Below are positions 59,568 to 64,000 of a DNA stretch of 64,000 bases, one piece after another. A program made the translations under genes and the position numbers. The stretch comes from Fretibacterium fastidiosum (GTDB lineage: Bacteria; Synergistota; Synergistia; Synergistales; Aminobacteriaceae). The notes under the pieces were generated by a model. It was given only the letters and a program-made list of their open reading frames with translations. It did not search any database and had not been told where the DNA came from. Position 1 is the stretch's first letter. Each line of letters begins with the position of its first letter. The stretch lies in assembly GCF_964642095.1 (NCBI RefSeq), contig NZ_OZ209244.1, forward strand, positions 1,860,001 through 1,924,000. The letters are read 5' to 3'.

Positions 59568-60374
59568 ATGCCAGAGGCAACGCAGTACGATTCGCCCGCA
59601 TACTCAGCGTTCAAGCAGAAGATGCAGAAGATCATCGGCCTGGACCTGAACTCCTACAAGGAGCAGATTCACCGCCGTATCCACATGCAGATGGATCGGT
59701 GGGGCGTGAAGGGCAACTACGACGAGTACTTCAACATGATCAAGAACGACTCCAAGCGGCTGCGGGAGTTTCTGGACTATCTGACGATCAACGTGTCGGA
59801 GTTCTTTCGGAACGATTCCCAGTGGTGGAAGCTCAGGGACAAGATCATTCCGGAGCTGACGCAAAAGCGCGGTAATCGGCGCCTGAAGCTGTGGAGCGCG
59901 GGCTGCGCCACGGGGGAGGAGCCCTACTCCCTGGCCATTCTCTCCGCGGTCTGTGGGCTGGAGGCCTCCGCGCCGGTCCTGGCGATGGACATCGACCAGG
60001 GCGCCCTGGACATCGCCCAGAAGGGGCACTACGTCAAGGCTCAGCTGGTCAACGCGCCAAAGGAGTACCTGGCGAAGTACTTCACCACGAAGGACGGCGG
60101 CGAATCCTACGACGTCAATCAGGAGATCAAGCGGCGCGTCGCCTTCAAGCGCTTCAACATGATCGACGACTCCTTCGGGACGGGCTTCGACCTCATCCTG
60201 TGCCGCAACGTCGTCATCTACTTCACGAACGAGACGAAGGCCGCCCTCTACCAGAAGTTCTTCAACGCTCTGGCCCCCGGAGGCTACTTCTTGGTGGGGT
60301 CCACGGAGCAGATATTCGACTACCGCAAGCTGGGCTTTGAGATGGCCGGGCCCTTCCTCTACACGAAAAAATGA
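59568..60374 (+). CDS. cheR: Chemotaxis protein methyltransferase
   Basis: 268 residues. N-terminal helical domain (KMQKIIGLDLNSYKEQIHRR, LREFLDYLTINVSEFFRND) and SAM-binding domain with KLWSAGCATGEEPYSLAILS, LAMDIDQGALDIAQKGHY, FDLILCRNVVIYFTNE and GGYFLVGSTEQIFDY. Methylates glutamates on chemoreceptors. GGGAGG lies 8 bases before ATG 59568. A chemoreceptor gene lies 383 bases away beyond tRNA-Cys on the other strand; no other che genes are in the window. Confidence 0.94.
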   Translation: MPEATQYDSPAYSAFKQKMQKIIGLDLNSYKEQIHRRIHMQMDRWGVKGNYDEYFNMIKNDSKRLREFLDYLTINVSEFFRNDSQWWKLRDKIIPELTQKRGNRRLKLWSAGCATGEEPYSLAILSAVCGLEASAPVLAMDIDQGALDIAQKGHYVKAQLVNAPKEYLAKYFTTKDGGESYDVNQEIKRRVAFKRFNMIDDSFGTGFDLILCRNVVIYFTNETKAALYQKFFNALAPGGYFLVGSTEQIFDYRKLGFEMAGPFLYTKK

Positions 60375-60480
60375 GGGGCTGAAGGCGGATGGGCCCTGGC
60401 GCTTGACGAAGCGTGCGTTTGCCGTTAGAATAACTGAGGTGAAAGGCGCGTCCGAGGTGTTTTGACGCGCCGATTTTAAG

Positions 60481-60554
60481 GGCGGCATAGCCAAGTGGTA
60501 AGGCAGAGGACTGCAAATCCTTTACCCCCAGTTCGAATCTGGGTGCCGCCTCCA
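60481..60554 (+). tRNA. tRNA-Cys (GCA)
   Basis: 74 bases including encoded CCA. Acceptor GGCGGCA / TGCCGCC, anticodon loop CTGCAAA, T-arm CCCAGTTCGAATCTGGG. Confidence 0.94.
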
Positions 60555-60586
60555 GAAGATCATCCGGCTCCGTCCGTTATGCTATA

Positions 60587-60612
60587 AAACCCCGCTCAAA
60601 AGCGGGGTTTTT
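60587..60612 (+). terminator. Rho-independent terminator after tRNA-Cys
   Basis: Stem AAACCCCGCT / AGCGGGGTTT with a 4-base loop and trailing TT. Confidence 0.85.
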
Positions 60613-60703
60613 GATTTCTGACAGTCCGCCACGATATTGTCTCTATCCGGCGCATGACCGTATCTGTTTCCGTCCCCATCTTTCGTGGGCGCTCCGGAAT
60701 GCG

Positions 60704-60733
60704 GTACGGCGGTCCCCTTCGGGACCGCCGTAC
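60704..60733. terminator. Hairpin downstream of the chemoreceptor gene
   Basis: Perfect 13-bp stem GTACGGCGGTCCC / GGGACCGCCGTAC with loop CTTC, 24 bases beyond the chemoreceptor stop. Confidence 0.65.
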
Positions 60734-60756
60734 TATACTGGCCATACTGGCCCGGT

Positions 60757-62973
60757 CTATCGGCCTGAGGGCAGGGCTGTGCCGCCCTTCCCCTCGTCCT
60801 CCTCGTCGAACCGGAAGCGCCCCACCATGACTTCCAGGCGGGCCACGCCCTCGCTCATCCTCTGGGCCTCCGTGGCGACATTCTCGCTGGCCGCGGCCGT
60901 CCCGCCCGTCGCCTTTTTGATGTCCTCCAGGGTCCTGCCGACCTCCGCCGTCGCGCTCGACACCTGGCCCACCGAGTTCGCCATCTCGCTGCTTGACGCC
61001 GCCTGCTCCTCCGCCGCGGCCGCGATCGTCTGCATGTGTCCGCTCAGCGCGTTCACCTCGTCAAGTCCGCGCTTCAGGCTGTCCTGCGCTTCGCCGGAGC
61101 TCTTGACCGTCTCGCTCAGCAGCTCGCCCAGTTCCCGGATGACCGCGCTCGCTTGGTTCGAGTCGTCCTCCAGGTTGGAGATCAGCTTTTGCACCTCCTG
61201 CGCCGCATTGCCCGACTCCTCGGCAAGCTTGCGCACCTCCTCGGCCACCACCGCGAACCCGCGGCCGGCCTCGCCCGCGCGCGCCGCCTCGATCGCCGCG
61301 TTCAGCGCGAGAAGGTTCGTCTGGTCCGCAATGCCCGTGATCGTCGTGACGAAGCCTGCGATGGCGTTCACCGACCCGTTGACCTTCCCGATCGACTCCC
61401 CGCCGGCGCGGGAACGGTCCTCAGCCTGTCGAATCCTGGCGATGACGGAGTCCACCTCGGCGAAGGCGCTTTGCGTGAGGTCCGCCGTGCGGGCGGCGAT
61501 CCCGGCCCCCTCCTCGGAGGACTGCGCCGTTGCGGCGGCGGCGCGCGAGACCTCGTCAACCGCCGTGTTGGTGCTCACCAGAGCCTTCGCGTTCTCGGCG
61601 GAAAGGTGGGCGACCTCGTCTACGGAGGCCTTGACCTCCTCCATGGAGGCTACGGACTCCTCCGAGATGGCCGCGAGGTTCTGTGCCCCGGAGGCAAAGG
61701 TCTGCGCCTCCCTGTTCAGGTCGCGGATAAAGTGCGTCAAAGTGCCCTGCAGGAGGGCGTAGTTGTGGGTCATCTCACCGATCTCGTCCCTGTAGTCCAG
61801 CAGCCAGTTCTTTGAGCGGTCGTACATGAAGTCGAGCTCCGAGGCGCGGTGAATGATCTCGCTCAACGCGAGGATGGGGCGGACGATGCGCCCGCTGAGC
61901 CAGTAGACTACCCCGAAGAGGATGAGAAGACCAACGATGGCGGTCAGGATCGTGTTGCGGGTCATGGCCCTCGACTCCGCCAGCATCACGGACATGGGGA
62001 CCAGCGCGTTGACGCACAGCGTCTGTTTCGCGGGGGCAAGGGTCACCGGCGCATAGGCCTTCAGCGACTGGTCATTCGTCGCCACGGCGTAGTCGTACTC
62101 CATGAACTGCCTACCCTCCCGGACGGCCTGAAGGACCTGCGGGGCCGTCTTCTGGCCCTGAATGATGTCCCCCAGCTGTCGACCGATCATCGACTGGACC
62201 GTAGAGTAGATGACGAAGCCGTCGTCGTCGATCAGGAGAAGGGCGGTCCGATCGCTGAGGATCCGGAAGGTCTTCATGCGTTCCTGGATCAGAGCATAGT
62301 CCATGTCGATCCCGACCACTCCGGCGGTCCTGCCGTCGATTTTGATGGGGACGGAGATGGAGGAGATCAGGGTCTTGACGCCGTTTTGATAAGTGTAAAA
62401 CTCCGGGTTCCCGACGATCGTCTCGCCCGTCTTGAGTGGGGTCGTGTAGTACTCGTTGCCGGAGGCGTAGATCGTCTCGGCCGTCACGTCGCGGGTGCGG
62501 ACGGCCTGGCCGTTCCGTTCGACGAAGCTGGCCGTGAACTGTCCCTTTTTGCCGTACCACTCGCTGTCCGCGAAGTCGCCGTCGCGCCCGTCGAAGGCGT
62601 CCGGCTCGAAGGCCACCCACATGGAGACGATCTCCGGCCTCTGGAGGGCGCCCGACTCAAGGAGCGCCAGCACGGTTTCCCGCGCGTTGGGTGCCTTGCT
62701 GTCGATGCGGGGGATCGCTCCGGCGACCGTCAGGAGGATGTCGATGTTGCCCTTGATCTGATTCTGGATGTCGAGCGCGACCTCACCGATGGAGGCCAAC
62801 GTCAGGACCTCGGCGTCGCGGGACGCCATGTTCGACGTGGAGACCGTCACGTAGGCGATGACGGAGCAGAAGACGATCAGGACGACGGACAGGATGCCGA
62901 GGAGCAGCTTGCTCCTGAGCCGCAGGGCTCCGGAGCGCGAACCACGGGTGGAACGACTGGAAAAAACCGACAC
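60757..62973 (-). CDS. Methyl-accepting chemotaxis protein, dCache type
   Basis: 738 residues. TM1 (KLLLGILSVVLIVFCSVIAY), a large periplasmic double-Cache domain (about 50-345, with WYGKKGQFTASFVERNGQAV and VVGIDMDYALIQERMKTFRI), TM2 (TILTAIVGLLILFGVVYWLS), a HAMP domain (about 370-425), then a cytoplasmic signalling domain with the hairpin tip FVTTITGIADQTNLLALNAA and IEAARAGEAGRGFAVVAEEV. dCache domains commonly bind amino acids or carboxylates. GTG 62973 is chosen because GGAGG is 8 bases upstream. No C-terminal CheR-docking pentapeptide; it ends GTALPSGR. Confidence 0.93.
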   Translation of the reverse strand: MSVFSSRSTRGSRSGALRLRSKLLLGILSVVLIVFCSVIAYVTVSTSNMASRDAEVLTLASIGEVALDIQNQIKGNIDILLTVAGAIPRIDSKAPNARETVLALLESGALQRPEIVSMWVAFEPDAFDGRDGDFADSEWYGKKGQFTASFVERNGQAVRTRDVTAETIYASGNEYYTTPLKTGETIVGNPEFYTYQNGVKTLISSISVPIKIDGRTAGVVGIDMDYALIQERMKTFRILSDRTALLLIDDDGFVIYSTVQSMIGRQLGDIIQGQKTAPQVLQAVREGRQFMEYDYAVATNDQSLKAYAPVTLAPAKQTLCVNALVPMSVMLAESRAMTRNTILTAIVGLLILFGVVYWLSGRIVRPILALSEIIHRASELDFMYDRSKNWLLDYRDEIGEMTHNYALLQGTLTHFIRDLNREAQTFASGAQNLAAISEESVASMEEVKASVDEVAHLSAENAKALVSTNTAVDEVSRAAAATAQSSEEGAGIAARTADLTQSAFAEVDSVIARIRQAEDRSRAGGESIGKVNGSVNAIAGFVTTITGIADQTNLLALNAAIEAARAGEAGRGFAVVAEEVRKLAEESGNAAQEVQKLISNLEDDSNQASAVIRELGELLSETVKSSGEAQDSLKRGLDEVNALSGHMQTIAAAAEEQAASSSEMANSVGQVSSATAEVGRTLEDIKKATGGTAAASENVATEAQRMSEGVARLEVMVGRFRFDEEDEGKGGTALPSGR

Positions 62974-63102
62974 GATCAATCCCTCCAAAAATTGTCAGTT
63001 CATTTGGAAATCTGCAGCATCGACAGCCTGCAACGGTCGGGTTGCCTCGATGAGCGGCGGCGAAGAGGGGAGAACGCAGGGTCCTCCCCCCTGCCGAGGC
63101 GT

Positions 63103-63945
63103 TTACTGGGTCGGAGCGGTGAAGTGCCCGCGCTCCGACGGCCTCCACGAGATCAGGGCCAGGACGGCCCGCGCCCGCGTGCGGACGCCTCCCTTCTCCT
63201 CGCGCGCGCTCAGGAGCGACCGAAGGTCCGTTCCCCGCTCCGAGGCCGCCCTGCCCAGGCCCATCCCGTAGCGATCAAGGGCTTCCTCCAGGGTGAGCGT
63301 CCGATCCTCGATCCGCTCCGCAAAGTCCATGCGAGGGAGAAAGCCGTCCAGCCACAGCCGGTTGAAGATCGCCCACGCGATGCTCCGGTCGTTGTGGGGG
63401 TCGTCGCCTCGGTCGAGCCCCAGCTCCCCGGCCATGGACTCCGCCAGGGAGTCCTCCATGGCAACGTACTGCGCGACGACGCAGACCCCCCGGCTGGCCG
63501 CGGCCATCTTCGCCAGCCCCGATGAGGTCCGCGCGGGCCTGCACATGCAGGCGAACACCAGGTCGAAGCACCCCTTCAGGTCACCGATTTCATCGAGCTC
63601 CCAATCGTGCTTCAGGATCCGCAGGTTGGAGGCTCCGGCCGCTTTGGCCCGCTCCGCACAGAGCTCCAGCATCCTGGAGGAAACGTCCGCGGCGACCACG
63701 TCCTTTGCGACGGCGGCGAAGGGGAGCGCATAGCTCCCGTAGGCGCAGCCCACGTCCAGGACGGAGGTTTCCGGGCCGAGCATCCCTCCCCCGGTCAGGC
63801 AACGGACTACGCGCTCCGTCAGGTCGGCGCCGTAGGTGCGTTTGCTGGCGAGAAAGGACTCGGCCCTCGCGTCCCAGAAGGCCTCCGCCTCGGAGGCGTC
63901 CTGGGACTGACGGTCCAGAATCGCGTTGAAGAAGTCCACGTCCAT
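63103..63945 (-). CDS. SAM-dependent methyltransferase, class I
   Basis: 280 residues. Motif I VLDVGCAYGSYALPFAAVA (about 62-80), motif II DVVAADVSSRMLELC, then LKHDWELDEIGDLKGCFDLV and FACMCRPARTSSGLAKMA. The last is an unusual motif with Cys-Met-Cys; the partner helix region RSIAWAIFNRLWLDGFLPRM is not typical of common small-molecule methyltransferases. AAGGAGAG precedes the ATG. The gene is near the right edge and its operon context is not visible. Substrate unknown. Confidence 0.82.
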   Translation of the reverse strand: MDVDFFNAILDRQSQDASEAEAFWDARAESFLASKRTYGADLTERVVRCLTGGGMLGPETSVLDVGCAYGSYALPFAAVAKDVVAADVSSRMLELCAERAKAAGASNLRILKHDWELDEIGDLKGCFDLVFACMCRPARTSSGLAKMAAASRGVCVVAQYVAMEDSLAESMAGELGLDRGDDPHNDRSIAWAIFNRLWLDGFLPRMDFAERIEDRTLTLEEALDRYGMGLGRAASERGTDLRSLLSAREEKGGVRTRARAVLALISWRPSERGHFTAPTQ

Positions 63946-64000
63946 CGAAAAAATCTCTCCTTCCTAAACTCCTGAAAACCCTTCGGCGAGCGCAGACGCC

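Overview
The window is high-GC DNA from an anaerobic, probably amino-acid-fermenting bacterium. The gene set fits a member of the Synergistota (Fretibacterium-like): a hybrid-cluster protein, a TRAP transporter beside a glutamate formimidoyltransferase, M20 amidohydrolases, ispH directly before rpsA, and no respiratory genes. This placement is inferred from gene content; no rRNA gene is present to confirm it.

Left part, 1-12.4 kb, is mostly metabolic. An ABC-2 permease is cut by the left edge. A tight six-gene operon (1053-6966) follows: PyrK-like and class 1B dihydroorotate dehydrogenase, an N-carbamoyl-amino-acid amidohydrolase, a dihydroorotase, a small membrane subunit and a sodium:solute symporter. 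It reads best as an orotate/dihydroorotate uptake and degradation pathway. Then come enolase, the hybrid-cluster protein gene hcp behind an FNR-type promoter, and a uracil permease.

12.6-16.7 kb is a repeat-rich zone: three tandem paralogous small genes mixed with duplicated debris of a larger gene, a membrane-anchored unknown protein, copies of a MITE-like element, a small gene between two of those copies, and three tRNAs. 16.8-20.8 kb holds an unusual gene pair: a winged-helix protein and a 1099-residue protein joining an AAA/STAND-like ATPase to an FtsK-type motor. 20.8-42 kb is housekeeping and transport: M20 hydrolase, CitG-like, YitT, miaA-ispH-rpsA, an Mbeg1-like hydrolase, mgtE, an EamA exporter with a divergent LysR gene, a CDF efflux pump, and a PucR regulator followed by an M20 peptidase, a glutamate formimidoyltransferase and a complete TRAP transporter (to 43,068).

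43.5-52.9 kb is an AT-richer accessory island. It carries a phosphonate-type ABC transporter operon whose last gene is broken, then a RiPP-like cluster on the reverse strand: two Cys-rich precursor peptides of 55 and 50 residues, absent from ordinary gene calls, a radical SAM/SPASM maturase and a UvrA-like ABC ATPase. A degraded IS5-type element and a RhuM/IS110-transposase chimera flank the cluster. This is the most likely undescribed system in the window.

53-64 kb returns to core DNA: two secreted proteins, tRNA-Gln, a second sodium:solute symporter, the rpsB-tsf-pyrH-frr operon with cheR downstream, tRNA-Cys, a chemoreceptor and a methyltransferase.
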